Positions 1 to 8,365 of a stretch of DNA of 34,789 nucleotides are shown here, piece after piece; positions within the stretch are counted from its first letter, which is position 1; every line of letters starts with the position of its first letter. A program made the translations under genes and the position numbers. Origin of the DNA: Bacillota bacterium (GTDB lineage: Bacteria; Bacillota; Clostridia; Christensenellales; Aristaeellaceae). The DNA lies in NCBI GenBank assembly GCA_023459675.1, contig JAEWTC010000014.1, positions 1 to 34,789 of the forward strand. Direction: 5' to 3'. The notes beneath the pieces are model-generated. The model was not told the DNA's origin. It saw nothing but the letters and a program-made list of their open reading frames with translations, and made no database searches.

Positions 1-1488
1 GCTTTCCTGCCGCTCGTCCCGCAATATGCGCACGGGGGAGGAGGAGCGCGTTTCCGGCGCGCTGAGCAAGGCGTCCGGCAGATCGAACCCCTGCAGCTGC
101 CTGCCAAAAATCGGCAGCGCATACCGCAGCGCGTCCGTCACGAAGGCTGGGAAGACGCCGTCGATGGCGGCGGGTGCCGCGCCGGGGCGGCAGCTTGGGC
201 GCACCGCGCCGAAAGACTTCGTGGGCCGTTTCAGCAGAAAATCTTCCACGCGCTGGCAGGGCGCGTGAAAGCCTCCCACGGCGTAGGCGGCCTCCTCCAT
301 ACGGCGTTGGAATGCGATGCCCTCCAGCGGGCCGCCGAAATCGGCGGGCTTTACGCCCACCAGCAGCGCGGCGTTGGCGTTTTCGCCGTCGCGCGCGTGG
401 CGGCTCATGCCGTTCAGGTTCAGGCGGCCTACCTCGCTGGAGGCATTGATCACCTCGCCGCCCGGGCACATGCAAAAGGTATATGCGCCGCGTTGATCGG
501 GGGTCTGCACGTTCAGTTTGTAATCGGCGGGCGGCAGCGCCGCATGCCCGGCGAAGCTGCCGTACTGCGCCCGGTCGATCAGCGCCTGCGGGTGCTCGAT
601 GCGCACGCCCACGGCAAACGGCTTGCCCGCCATGGGCACGCCCGCCGCCGCAAGCCACGCGTACACGTCGCGCGCGCTGTGCCCCGCGGCCAGATACACG
701 GCGTCCGTCGGGAAGCGCTCCGCGGCGGTTTCCACGGCGGTCACCCGCCCGTCCTCCACGCAAAGCCCGGTTGCCTTGCATTGAAAACGGATCTCCGCGC
801 CAAGCGAAAGCAGCTTGCCGCGCATGGCTTTCAGCACCCCGCGCAGCAGATCGGTGCCGATGTGCGGGCGGGCGTCAAAGAGGATTTCCTCCGGCGCGCC
901 GCAGGCCGCAAACGTATGGAGCACCGTGCGGATCAGCGGGTCGTTCAGGCCGCAGGTCAGCTTGCCGTCCGAAAACGCGCCCGCGCCGCCCTCGCCGAAC
1001 AAAACGTTGCTTTCGGGGTTTAATACGCCGTCGTTCCAGAGCGCCGCAACGTCCTGCACGCGCTCGTCCACGCGCCTGCCGCGTTCCAGAAGGATCGGCT
1101 TGGCGCCGCGCACCGCAAGCCCCAGCGCGCAGAAAAGCCCCGCGGGGCCTGCGCCGATCACCACCGGGCGCGGCCTGCCGGGGCCGTAAGGCACGGTGGG
1201 CAAATGAAAGATATCGTACGCCGGGGGCGTATCCATCCGCACGGCCTGGTTTACCTGAAAACGCCGGATCAGCGTCTGCTCCAGCGCAGGGTCTGCAAGC
1301 GTCACATCCAGCGACAGGGTAAAGTGCACGTCGCGTTTATCGCGCGCGTCCACGCTGCGGCGGGCGATGTGCGCCGCGCGGATATCCGCCTGCGGCACCT
1401 GCAAACGCGCGGCCGCCAGCGCGCGCAAGGGCCATGGCGTATGCGCCGCTTCGGCCAGGGAAAGTTTGATCTGGTGCAGTCTGATCAT
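1..1488 (-). CDS. FAD-dependent oxidoreductase, COG2509 type (partial, C-terminus off the window)
   Basis: Translating the minus strand from ATG 1488 gives 496 open codons that run off the left edge, so the C-terminus is missing. An N-terminal domain of about 100 residues is followed by a dinucleotide-binding motif (G112-x-G114-x2-G117) and the stretch ending LLERG, typical of FAD binding. Further on are FGEGGAGAFSDGKL and CMCPGGEVINASSEVGRLN, which match the uncharacterised FAD-dependent dehydrogenases of COG2509. The substrate is unknown for the family. A GGAGG ribosome-binding site lies six bases upstream of the ATG, and the gene is divergent from the membrane protein at 1606. Several long plus-strand frames over this gene are shadows. 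The family call is from motif recognition; I am sure of the FAD fold and less sure of the exact subfamily. Confidence 0.85.
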   Translation of the reverse strand, partial: MIRLHQIKLSLAEAAHTPWPLRALAAARLQVPQADIRAAHIARRSVDARDKRDVHFTLSLDVTLADPALEQTLIRRFQVNQAVRMDTPPAYDIFHLPTVPYGPGRPRPVVIGAGPAGLFCALGLAVRGAKPILLERGRRVDERVQDVAALWNDGVLNPESNVLFGEGGAGAFSDGKLTCGLNDPLIRTVLHTFAACGAPEEILFDARPHIGTDLLRGVLKAMRGKLLSLGAEIRFQCKATGLCVEDGRVTAVETAAERFPTDAVYLAAGHSARDVYAWLAAAGVPMAGKPFAVGVRIEHPQALIDRAQYGSFAGHAALPPADYKLNVQTPDQRGAYTFCMCPGGEVINASSEVGRLNLNGMSRHARDGENANAALLVGVKPADFGGPLEGIAFQRRMEEAAYAVGGFHAPCQRVEDFLLKRPTKSFGAVRPSCRPGAAPAAIDGVFPAFVTDALRYALPIFGRQLQGFDLPDALLSAPETRSSSPVRILRDERQES

Positions 1489-1563
1489 GCCGCGCCTCCA
1501 TTTCAGTTCGCACCCATCCTATCACACGGGGGATCGGAAAACAACCGCCGCCCGGCGATGGAG

Positions 1564-1574
1564 TATGGTATAAT
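1564..1574 (+). promoter_or_regulatory. Extended -10 promoter element upstream of the membrane protein gene
   Basis: TATGGTATAAT holds a perfect TATAAT (1569-1574) with the TG of an extended -10. No good -35 is seen 17-18 bases upstream, which is normal for extended -10 promoters. Transcription would start near 1581, about 25 bases before the ATG at 1606. The same 11-mer precedes rimO and recD2. Confidence 0.7.
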
Positions 1575-1605
1575 AAAGCCAATTTCAGCAAAGGAGCGTG
1601 CGCGC

Positions 1606-3201
1606 ATGAAACGGATTGCGCTTTCGTTGTCGGCGGTCGCTTTCTTTTGCCTGCACGTCCACCGTACGTCCGCGTTTGCCGCGGTTTTGATCGCGCTGCC
1701 GTTTCTGCTTTACTTCGCCGTCAAAATGCCGGCGCTTGCCGACGCGCCCCCCCTGCGCCCCGCGTGGAAAATTTACGCAGCGCTCACGGCCATCGGCGCT
1801 TGCCTTTGGCCCGTTTCGGGCTTTGCGGGCTGGCTTCGCTCCATTACCGTGTTCCAAATGCTGCAACAGGCGCTCGGGGCGGACTTAAATCCGCTGTCCC
1901 AAATCACGGCCTTTCTGTTCGCCGCCGCCGGGCTATGGTTTGCTTACCACATGGTTTGCCTGTTCCTTTCCCGCTTCCTCGTGGCGGCGCGGGAGGCGGC
2001 GGGGGATTTTTCCAAAGCGGAACGCATTGCCTTGCTTGCCGCCGTTCTGGTTCTTATCGCCGCGGTTGCGCTCGTGTATACGCGTACGGACGGGTTCGCA
2101 AGTCCGCTGGTCACGCGGGATTTGATCTACACGTCGGATTCCGGGGCGATCGTACACGAGAACGCGTATCTTTCGTTAAGCGCCGGGGAGAACGATATCC
2201 GCTCCCCGCTGTTTATGCTGTTCGCCGCGCCGCTGATGGGCTTGCCCTATCTGCTTTCGCGCATCCTGCCCGTTTCCAACGCCGTTTCGCTTCTGCTGGT
2301 GGCGGCGCAGGCGCCGCTTTTGGCTGTGAGCTTCCTGCTGCTGATGAAAATGGTGCGCGGGGTAAGCCGCGCGGCGCGGATCGCGCTGCCGCTTGTGATG
2401 CTTTCCACGCACGCGGCGCTGCTGTTCACGCTTATGGCCGAGCAGTATGTGATCGCGCTGTTTTACCTGGCCTTCGGCTTGTATGGCATTGTGATGCACG
2501 GGCGGCGGGAGCAGCTCCTCGTGCTGGGCGCGGCGGGCACGATGATCCCCGGCGCGGCGCTGATGCTGCTGCCGGAGCGCGAGGGGAAAACGCTGCGCGA
2601 GGTGATCGTCGATCTGCTCCGCTCCGTTCTGTGGGGCGCCGTCCTCCTCTTTGCGCTGGGCGGCGCGGGCGTGCTGCTGCGGCTGCCCGAAACCCTGGCT
2701 AGCATCGGCCGCTTTTCCGGCGCGCAGATCACCCTGTGGGACAGGTGCCTGCAGTTCGTATCCTTCGTAGGGCAGGTTTTTCTGGCGCCGCAGGCGGGCG
2801 CTGTTGCCGCCGCGGACGGCTATATGAAATGGCGGCTGATGGACCCGCAGGGGGTTTCCGTCGCCGGGGCCGCGCTGCTGCTGCTCTCTTTGCTGGGCTT
2901 CGCGCTCAACCGCAGGCAGCGCTTTGCGCAGATCGCCATGGGGTGGGTGTGCGTTTCGTTCGTGCTTTTGTTCGTTCTGGGCTGGGGCACGGCGGAAAAC
3001 GGGCTGACGCTCTATACGTTGTATTTCGGCTGGGCGTTTGCGGTTCTGATCGTCTACCTGACCGAAAGCCTGTGCCGCGCGCTGAAGCTGGAACGGTTTT
3101 CGTGGATCGTGTACGCGCTCGCCGGGGCGGCCATGCTATGGTACAATCTTCCGCGCCTGTGCGCGCTCGTTCGTTTCGCCGTGGAATTCTATCCGCTTTA
3201 A
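1606..3201 (+). CDS. Polytopic membrane protein, possibly GT-C glycosyltransferase-like
   Basis: The product is 531 aa, with roughly a dozen hydrophobic segments spread along its length. The start at ATG 1606 has AAAGGAG upstream and a promoter at 1564-1574; the frame is open further upstream, but that part is antisense to the FAD gene and is rejected. I do not recognise a named family with certainty. After the fourth or fifth hydrophobic segment lies a polar loop (residues about 160-205) with the acidic stretch TSDSGAIVHENAYLSLSAGE, the place where GT-C glycosyltransferases carry catalytic acidic residues; that comparison is inference. It is followed after nine bases by lspA and probably shares its transcript. 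A role in transferring sugars or lipids at the outer face of the membrane is possible but unproven. Confidence 0.75.
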   Translation: MKRIALSLSAVAFFCLHVHRTSAFAAVLIALPFLLYFAVKMPALADAPPLRPAWKIYAALTAIGACLWPVSGFAGWLRSITVFQMLQQALGADLNPLSQITAFLFAAAGLWFAYHMVCLFLSRFLVAAREAAGDFSKAERIALLAAVLVLIAAVALVYTRTDGFASPLVTRDLIYTSDSGAIVHENAYLSLSAGENDIRSPLFMLFAAPLMGLPYLLSRILPVSNAVSLLLVAAQAPLLAVSFLLLMKMVRGVSRAARIALPLVMLSTHAALLFTLMAEQYVIALFYLAFGLYGIVMHGRREQLLVLGAAGTMIPGAALMLLPEREGKTLREVIVDLLRSVLWGAVLLFALGGAGVLLRLPETLASIGRFSGAQITLWDRCLQFVSFVGQVFLAPQAGAVAAADGYMKWRLMDPQGVSVAGAALLLLSLLGFALNRRQRFAQIAMGWVCVSFVLLFVLGWGTAENGLTLYTLYFGWAFAVLIVYLTESLCRALKLERFSWIVYALAGAAMLWYNLPRLCALVRFAVEFYPL

Positions 3202-3210
3202 GGAGGCAGC

Positions 3211-3702
3211 ATGACGGCTTTCTTCATACTGGCCGCGTTGACCACTGTTTTGGACCGCGCCGCCAAGCTGCTGGCGCAGCAGGGGATGACCCTGGGGCAG
3301 CATATTGTGGTGCTTCCGGGCGTTTTGGAGCTCCGGTTTACGCACAACACGGGCATGGCGCTTGGCTTCCTGTCCGGCCACGCGGCGGCGGGTATCGTGC
3401 TGCCGCTTTTGGCGGTGATCGCCGGGGTGCTGGTATTGCGCAGGTTTCGCCTGTCCGCCTTTCTGCTGTCCGCGGCCGGGCTGGTGCTGGGCGGGTTCCT
3501 GGGCAACTTTATTGACCGGGTTTTCTTTGGCTATGTGGTGGATATGATCTACCTTCCGTGGCTGCCGTACTTCATCTGCAACCCGGCGGATATCGGCATC
3601 ACGGCGGGCGCGGTGCTGATCGGCGTCAGTTTGCTGTTCAGGCCGGGAGACTGGCAGGCGAAGGGGAAGGGGAAAGCGCATGAACAAAACGCTGACGGCT
3701 GA
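3211..3702 (+). CDS. lspA: Lipoprotein signal peptidase (signal peptidase II)
   Basis: This 163-aa integral membrane aspartyl protease cleaves the signal peptide of prolipoproteins after the lipobox cysteine has been lipidated. The family's conserved blocks are visible: LDRAAKL near residue 15 (the D-x3-K region of TM1), FTHNTGMALG at 43-52, GNFIDR at 98-103, and the two catalytic aspartates, D111 in GYVVDMI and D127 in NPADIGI. Four hydrophobic segments fit the usual topology, and the length is normal. An AGGAGG site precedes ATG 3211, nine bases after the upstream stop. Its 3' end overlaps rluD by 23 bases. The lspA-rluD pairing is common in Firmicutes and supports both calls. Confidence 0.96.
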   Translation: MTAFFILAALTTVLDRAAKLLAQQGMTLGQHIVVLPGVLELRFTHNTGMALGFLSGHAAAGIVLPLLAVIAGVLVLRRFRLSAFLLSAAGLVLGGFLGNFIDRVFFGYVVDMIYLPWLPYFICNPADIGITAGAVLIGVSLLFRPGDWQAKGKGKAHEQNADG

Positions 3703-4594
3703 CCGCGCCGCGAGGCTGGACGTGCTGGTGGCGCAGGCCTGCGCCGTCACGCGCTCGCAAGCCGCGAAGTGGATCGAGGCCGGGCTGTGCGAAGTCAACG
3801 GCGCCCCGGCGCACAAGGCGGGCGCCGCCGTGAAGGCGGGGGACGCGCTGCTGGTGCGTATTCCGGCCGCCCGGCCGTCCGCGGTGGAGAAGGAAAATAT
3901 CCCGGTCGCCATCCTGTATCAGGATCAGGATCTGGCCGTGATCGACAAACCCTGCGGTATGGTGGTGCACCCGGCGGGCGGCAGCGAAACCGGCACGCTG
4001 GTCAACGCCTTGCTCTTTGCGCTGGACGGGCTCTCCGGTATCGGCGGGGTGCTGCGCCCCGGCATTGTGCACCGGCTGGATAAGGACACCAGCGGCGTGA
4101 TGCTCGTCGCCAAGAACGACAAAGCGCACCTGCACCTGTCCGCCCAGCTCAAGGACCGGCGCATGGAAAAACACTATCTGGCCGTGGTCGAGGGCGAAAT
4201 GAGGGAAACCGAAGGCCTGATCGACAAACCCATCGGCCGCTCCACCCGCGACCGCAAGAAAATGGCGGTCGCAGAGGGCGGCAGGCCCTCGCAAACGGAA
4301 TGGCGGGTTGTGGAAACCTTGAAGCGCGCAACGCTTTTGGACGTGCATCTGCTCACCGGGCGCACGCACCAGATCCGCGTGCATATGCAGTCCATCCATC
4401 ATCCTGTGGCGGGCGATCCCCTGTACGGGCTTAAAGGCGGCGTGCGCGCCCCGCGCCTGATGCTGCACGCGCACACGCTTGCGTTTACGCATCCGCGCAC
4501 CGGCGAACGGCTCACGTTCACCGTGCCGCCGCCGCCTGCATTTGAGGCGGCCGTACAGGCGCTGCGCCTGCCAGCCGCCGCGCCCATGGAATAG
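3680..4594 (+). CDS. rluD: RluA/RluD-family 23S rRNA pseudouridine synthase
   Basis: The product is 304 aa. An N-terminal S4 RNA-binding domain (about residues 12-60) precedes the pseudouridine synthase domain with the signature HRLDKDTSG at 131-139; D134 is the catalytic aspartate. Other family motifs follow: KPCGMVVHPAGG, EKHYLAVVEG, and LLTGRTHQIRVHM before HHPVAGDPLYG. The enzyme isomerises specific uridines in large-subunit rRNA; exact target sites cannot be read from sequence. The start lies inside the end of lspA (23-base overlap) after a GGGGAA ribosome-binding site, suggesting translational coupling. It could equally be named YlyB, after the Bacillus lspA neighbour. Confidence 0.93.
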   Translation: MNKTLTADRAARLDVLVAQACAVTRSQAAKWIEAGLCEVNGAPAHKAGAAVKAGDALLVRIPAARPSAVEKENIPVAILYQDQDLAVIDKPCGMVVHPAGGSETGTLVNALLFALDGLSGIGGVLRPGIVHRLDKDTSGVMLVAKNDKAHLHLSAQLKDRRMEKHYLAVVEGEMRETEGLIDKPIGRSTRDRKKMAVAEGGRPSQTEWRVVETLKRATLLDVHLLTGRTHQIRVHMQSIHHPVAGDPLYGLKGGVRAPRLMLHAHTLAFTHPRTGERLTFTVPPPPAFEAAVQALRLPAAAPME

Positions 4595-4640
4595 AAAGCG
4601 AACTTTTGTTCTATATTTCTCTTTCCAAGCCCGTTGCGCC

Positions 4641-4651
4641 TATGGTATAAT
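4641..4651 (+). promoter_or_regulatory. Extended -10 promoter of the rimO-pgsA-pncC-recA run
   Basis: TATGGTATAAT has a perfect -10 at 4646-4651 and the upstream TG. The -35 region (TTTCCA at 4622-4627, 18-base spacer) is weak. It lies 30 bases before the rimO start and is the only clear promoter before recA, so recA may depend on it. Confidence 0.7.
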
Positions 4652-4681
4652 GGAAGGGAATTCTAGGATAGGAAGGCTGCC

Positions 4682-5992
4682 ATGATCACAGTTTCGGTCG
4701 TATCGCTCGGCTGCGTCAAAAACCGTGTGGACACGGAATTGATGCTGGGCATTTTAGAAAAAAACGGGTTTCAGTTCACCGCCGACGAAGCGCAGGCGGA
4801 TGTGCTGATCGTCAACACCTGCGGGTTTATTGAACCGGCGAAGGAGGAGAGCATCGAAACGATCCTCTCCCTGTCTAAATATAAGGAAAACGGCAGGCTG
4901 AAGCTGCTGGTCGCCACCGGCTGCCTGACGCAGCGCTACGAGAAGGATCTGCTCAAGGCGATGCCCGAGGTGGATCTGATGATGGGCGTCAACCAGTACG
5001 AGCGCCTGCCCGAGGCGATCCGGGAAGCGCTGCAAGGCAAGCGCGCGTCCTACTGCGCGGATGACCACCACATTTTATCGGGGGACCGCGTGCTGACCAC
5101 GCCGCCCTACATGGCCTACATCCGCGTGGCGGACGGCTGCGACAACCGCTGTTCCTACTGCGCCATCCCGCTCATCCGCGGGGGGTTCCGCTCCCGCGCG
5201 ATGGACGACGTTCTTCAGGAGATCCGCGCGCTGGCCGAGGGCGGCGTGCGCGAGCATATTCTCATCGCGCAGGATACGTCCCGTTTCGGCGCGGACCGGC
5301 AGGGGCGTTCCCTGCTCCCGGAACTTTTGGAGCAGGCGGCGGCCATCCCGGGCGTCACCTGGCTTCGCACCCTCTACTGTTACCCGGACGAGGTGGACGA
5401 GCGCTTGCTTACCGTAATGGCGGCGCATGCAAACATCTGCAAATACATCGACCTGCCCCTGCAGCACGCGGACCCGGATATTCTCCGCCGCATGAACCGG
5501 CGCGGCGATATCGAAACCGTGAAGGCGTTCCTGAAACGCGCGCGCGCGCTGGGCTTCACGCTGCGCACCACGATGATCGTGGGCTTCCCCGGCGAAACCC
5601 CGGAACAATTCCAAACGCTGATGGATTTTCTGGAAGAGATGCAGTTTGACCGGCTGGGCGCGTTCGCTTTCTCCCCGGAGGACGATACCCCCGCCGCGAT
5701 GATGCCCGGCCAGATACCCGACAAGGTAAAACAGGCGCGGCTGGACGCGCTGATGACGGCGCAGCAGACAATTTCCCTGAAACGAAACCAACTGCGCATC
5801 GGGCAAACCGTAACCGCGCTGGTGGAGGAGATCGGGGAAAACGGAACGGCGATCGCCAGAACCGACCGCGAAGCGCCGGACGCCGACGGCGTCTGCCGCG
5901 TAACGGGCGCGCAGGGCGTGCAGCCGGGTACGTTTATCACCGTGAAAATCACCGACGCGGACGCGTACGATCTTGCGGGGGTGATGCTGTGA
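4682..5992 (+). CDS. rimO: Ribosomal protein S12 methylthiotransferase
   Basis: This 436-aa radical-SAM enzyme adds a methylthio group to an aspartate of ribosomal protein S12. The N-terminal UPF0004 domain supplies three cysteines for one iron-sulfur cluster (C11 in SLGCVKNRVD, C47 in NTCGF, C81 in ATGCLTQRY). The radical-SAM motif C153-x3-C157-x2-C160 (GCDNRCSYCAIPLIRG) binds the second cluster. A TRAM domain follows near residue 370. The GCVKNRVDTE start and the GGFRSR after the radical-SAM motif favour RimO over the tRNA enzymes MiaB and MtaB. AGGAAGG precedes ATG 4682. Its stop overlaps the GTG start of pgsA by four bases. Confidence 0.95.
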   Translation: MITVSVVSLGCVKNRVDTELMLGILEKNGFQFTADEAQADVLIVNTCGFIEPAKEESIETILSLSKYKENGRLKLLVATGCLTQRYEKDLLKAMPEVDLMMGVNQYERLPEAIREALQGKRASYCADDHHILSGDRVLTTPPYMAYIRVADGCDNRCSYCAIPLIRGGFRSRAMDDVLQEIRALAEGGVREHILIAQDTSRFGADRQGRSLLPELLEQAAAIPGVTWLRTLYCYPDEVDERLLTVMAAHANICKYIDLPLQHADPDILRRMNRRGDIETVKAFLKRARALGFTLRTTMIVGFPGETPEQFQTLMDFLEEMQFDRLGAFAFSPEDDTPAAMMPGQIPDKVKQARLDALMTAQQTISLKRNQLRIGQTVTALVEEIGENGTAIARTDREAPDADGVCRVTGAQGVQPGTFITVKITDADAYDLAGVML

Positions 5993-6525
5993 ACCTGCCC
6001 AACAAGCTCACCGTTTTGCGCGTCATGGCAATCCCCGCCGTGGTGGGCCTGCTGTATGCCGATGCGCCGTGGAGCCGGGCTGCGGCGACGGTTCTCTTCA
6101 TCCTCGCCTGCGTGACGGATTGGCTGGACGGCTATCTGGCGCGCAGCCGCGGCATTGTGACGGATTTCGGCAAGTTTCTGGACCCGGTTGCGGACAAGCT
6201 TCTGGTGCTTTGCACCATGATTACGCTGGCGGGCTTCGGGCGGCTGCCCGCGTGGCTGTGCGTGGCGGTGCTGTTCCGGGAGCTGATGGTGGACGGCCTG
6301 CGGCTGGTGGCGGTGCAAAAGGGCGTCGTGATCGCCGCCGGGAAGCTGGGCAAAATCAAAACCACGCTCCAGATGGTTTTGGTGATCGTCGTCCTGCTCA
6401 ACGTCCCCCTGCTGTCCTCGCTTTGGGTGGACAAGGCTTTGATCGCCGCGGTGCTTTTGATGACGGTGTGGTCCGGCGTGGATTATTTTATGAAGAACCG
6501 CTCGGTCTTCTCGGGAGACGTCTGA
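5989..6525 (+). CDS. pgsA: CDP-diacylglycerol--glycerol-3-phosphate 3-phosphatidyltransferase
   Basis: The 178-aa membrane enzyme makes phosphatidylglycerol phosphate, the committed step to phosphatidylglycerol and cardiolipin. The complete CDP-alcohol phosphotransferase motif is present: D44, D47-G48, A51-R52, G61, D65 and D69, at the family spacing. Several hydrophobic segments follow. The start is a GTG within a GTGA overlap with the rimO stop, and the N-terminus NLPNKLTVLR is typical of PgsA. The stop shares one base with the next ATG (TGATG). This tight packing shows a co-translated run with rimO and pncC. Confidence 0.95.
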   Translation: MNLPNKLTVLRVMAIPAVVGLLYADAPWSRAAATVLFILACVTDWLDGYLARSRGIVTDFGKFLDPVADKLLVLCTMITLAGFGRLPAWLCVAVLFRELMVDGLRLVAVQKGVVIAAGKLGKIKTTLQMVLVIVVLLNVPLLSSLWVDKALIAAVLLMTVWSGVDYFMKNRSVFSGDV

Positions 6526-7001
6526 TGGAAACGCCGTTTGCGCTCGCACAGGCCGTAGTTTTAGAAGCCGCGCGGCGCGGGCTCACGCTGGCGACGGCGG
6601 AAAGCCTGACCGCGGGGATGATCGCGGCGGCGGTTGCGGACGTGCCCGGCGCGTCGCGGGTGCTATTGGGCGGCGTGGTGAGCTACGCGTTCCGGGTAAA
6701 GCGCGAGGTGCTGGGCGTGCAGGTTGGCGAGGAACAGGTTGTAAGCGGGGTTTGCGCAAGGCAGATGGCCGCGGGCGCGCAAAAGCTGCTGTGCGCGGAT
6801 CTCGCCGTCAGCGCCACGGGCGTTGCCGGGCCGGACGGCGGAACGGAAGATACGCCGGTGGGCACGGTGTGGATCGGGCTTGCGTGCGGGGAAACGCTCA
6901 CCGCGCGGGAATATCATTTTACGGGAGACAGGCAGGCCGTGCGGCAGGAAACCGTGCGGCAGGCATTGACCATGATACTGCAGTGCATGAAAGGTGGATA
7001 A
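6525..7001 (+). CDS. pncC: CinA C-terminal domain protein, nicotinamide-nucleotide amidase type
   Basis: The product is 158 aa and consists only of the CinA C-terminal (PncC) domain; the N-terminal MoaB-like domain of full CinA is absent. The family converts nicotinamide mononucleotide to nicotinate mononucleotide for NAD recycling. The expected catalytic residues are S27 in TAESLTAG, Y54 in VVSYAF and K59 (RVKREVLGV). ATGVAGPDGG and PVGTVWIG are the other family blocks. The start overlaps the pgsA stop by one base, and recA begins four bases after its stop. A cinA-recA pair is widespread in Firmicutes, although the enzyme's link to recombination or competence is not explained by its chemistry. 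Confidence 0.92.
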   Translation: METPFALAQAVVLEAARRGLTLATAESLTAGMIAAAVADVPGASRVLLGGVVSYAFRVKREVLGVQVGEEQVVSGVCARQMAAGAQKLLCADLAVSATGVAGPDGGTEDTPVGTVWIGLACGETLTAREYHFTGDRQAVRQETVRQALTMILQCMKGG

Positions 7002-7005
7002 TCGC

Positions 7006-8160
7006 ATGGCGGCAAAGAAAAGCAACACCCCAACGGTTCAGGCGACCGACGGCAGCCAGGACGCCGTTCGCAAGGAAAAGCTCAAGGCGCTGGAGAGCGC
7101 GCTGACCCAGCTCAATAAAACCTACGGCAAGGGCGCTGTGATGAAGTACAGCGATTCGGGCGCCGTGCAGAACCTGCAGGTGATCTCCACCGGCAACCTG
7201 CAGCTGGACCTCTGCCTGGGCGTAGGCGGGCTGCCGCGCGGCCGCGTGGTGGAGATTTTCGGGCCGGAATCAAGCGGTAAAACCACCGTTGCCCTGCATT
7301 GCATCGCCGAGGCCCAGAAGCTGGGAGGGGTCGCGGCCTTTATCGACGCCGAACACGCGCTGGATCCGGCGTACGCCAAAAATCTGGGCGTGGATATCGA
7401 CAACCTCTACATCAGCCAGCCCGATACCGGGGAGCAGGCGCTGGAGATCTGCGAAGCGCTGGTGCGCTCCGGCGCGGTGGATATCGTCGTGATCGACTCG
7501 GTTGCCGCCCTGGTGCCCCGCGCCGAAATTGAAGGCGAAATGGGCGACAGCTTCGTGGGCCTGCAGGCCCGTTTGATGAGCCAGGCGCTGCGCAAGCTGA
7601 CCGGCGTAATCTCCAAAACCAACGCCGTGACGATTTTCATCAACCAACTGCGCGAAAAGGTCGGCGTAATGTACGGAAACCCCGAGACCACTACCGGCGG
7701 CCGAGCGCTGAAATTCTACGCCAGCATCCGTCTGGACATCCGGCGCGGGGAGCAGCTGAAGGTCGGCACCGAGGTGATCGGCAACCGCACCAAGGCGAAG
7801 GTTGTAAAAAACAAGGTCGCGCCGCCGTTCCGCGTGGCGGAGTTCGATATCATTTACGGCGAGGGCATGTCCAAAATGGGCACGATCCTGGATATGGCCG
7901 TGGACCGCGATATCATCCACAAATCCGGCGCTTGGTTCAGCTACGAGGATCAGCGCATCGGCCAGGGACGCGAGAACGCGCGCCAGTACCTCAAGGATAA
8001 CCCCGACGTTGCCGACAAGATCGATAAAATCATTCGCGCCGAGGCGATGGCGCAGCTGGAGCGCAAAGCCCCCCAGAGCGTGGAAGATGAGCTGGCCGAG
8101 GCGGACGAGCAGATTGCGGCGGAAGACCCGGATCTGGCGCTGCTGGACGACCTGGAATAG
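7006..8160 (+). CDS. recA: Recombinase RecA
   Basis: This 384-aa ATPase forms the strand-exchange filament and triggers LexA cleavage in the SOS response. The Walker A motif is GPESSGKT (86-93). The conserved stretches VIDSVAALVPRAEIEGEMGD, QALRKLTG and FINQLREKVGVMYGNPETT are present, and the C-terminus is strongly acidic. The frame is open from a GTG at 6994, but AAAGGTGG at 6990-6997 is the ribosome-binding site for ATG 7006, so the later start is chosen. The N-terminal extension before the usual KxKALE helix is about 20 residues, making the protein slightly longer than the usual 340-360 aa. No recX follows. No own promoter or clear SOS box was found directly upstream. Confidence 0.98.
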   Translation: MAAKKSNTPTVQATDGSQDAVRKEKLKALESALTQLNKTYGKGAVMKYSDSGAVQNLQVISTGNLQLDLCLGVGGLPRGRVVEIFGPESSGKTTVALHCIAEAQKLGGVAAFIDAEHALDPAYAKNLGVDIDNLYISQPDTGEQALEICEALVRSGAVDIVVIDSVAALVPRAEIEGEMGDSFVGLQARLMSQALRKLTGVISKTNAVTIFINQLREKVGVMYGNPETTTGGRALKFYASIRLDIRRGEQLKVGTEVIGNRTKAKVVKNKVAPPFRVAEFDIIYGEGMSKMGTILDMAVDRDIIHKSGAWFSYEDQRIGQGRENARQYLKDNPDVADKIDKIIRAEAMAQLERKAPQSVEDELAEADEQIAAEDPDLALLDDLE

Positions 8161-8168
8161 TAACGACG

Positions 8169-8210
8169 ACCGGCGCGGGGTTCCTGACGGAGCCCCGCGC
8201 CGGTTTTATT
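8169..8210 (+). terminator. Rho-independent terminator after recA
   Basis: A hairpin starting ACCGGCGCGGGG at 8169 pairs with the matching arm ending 8204. With four inner pairs it forms a stem of about 16 bp around the loop TGAC. It is followed by a T-rich run. It lies eight bases after the recA stop and ends the rimO-recA transcript. Confidence 0.92.
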
Positions 8211-8285
8211 TGCGGAGCGAGCCCCGGCGGCAGCCAAACCTGCGGAAGGCAAGGAAACAATTTTATGCGGGCAGCCTGCGCCATG

Positions 8286-8315
8286 TTGACGGCGGGGTCT
8301 GCCGGTTGGTATACT
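8286..8315 (+). promoter_or_regulatory. Sigma-A promoter of the beta-helix-like surface protein gene
   Basis: TTGACG (8286-8291), an 18-base spacer and TATACT (8310-8315), with a TG one base upstream of the -10. The predicted start point lies about 45 bases before the ATG at 8366, so the gene is transcribed separately from recA. Confidence 0.65.
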
Positions 8316-8365
8316 GTGAACACGTATGCAAACTGAACATTTTGGGGCACAGTGAGGGTATTACG

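Noticed and set aside
265..1023. Long plus-strand frames over 26-1322
   Set aside because: They are antisense to the FAD-dependent oxidoreductase, which is recognisable on the minus strand; the plus-strand products are rich in Arg and Ala and match nothing known.
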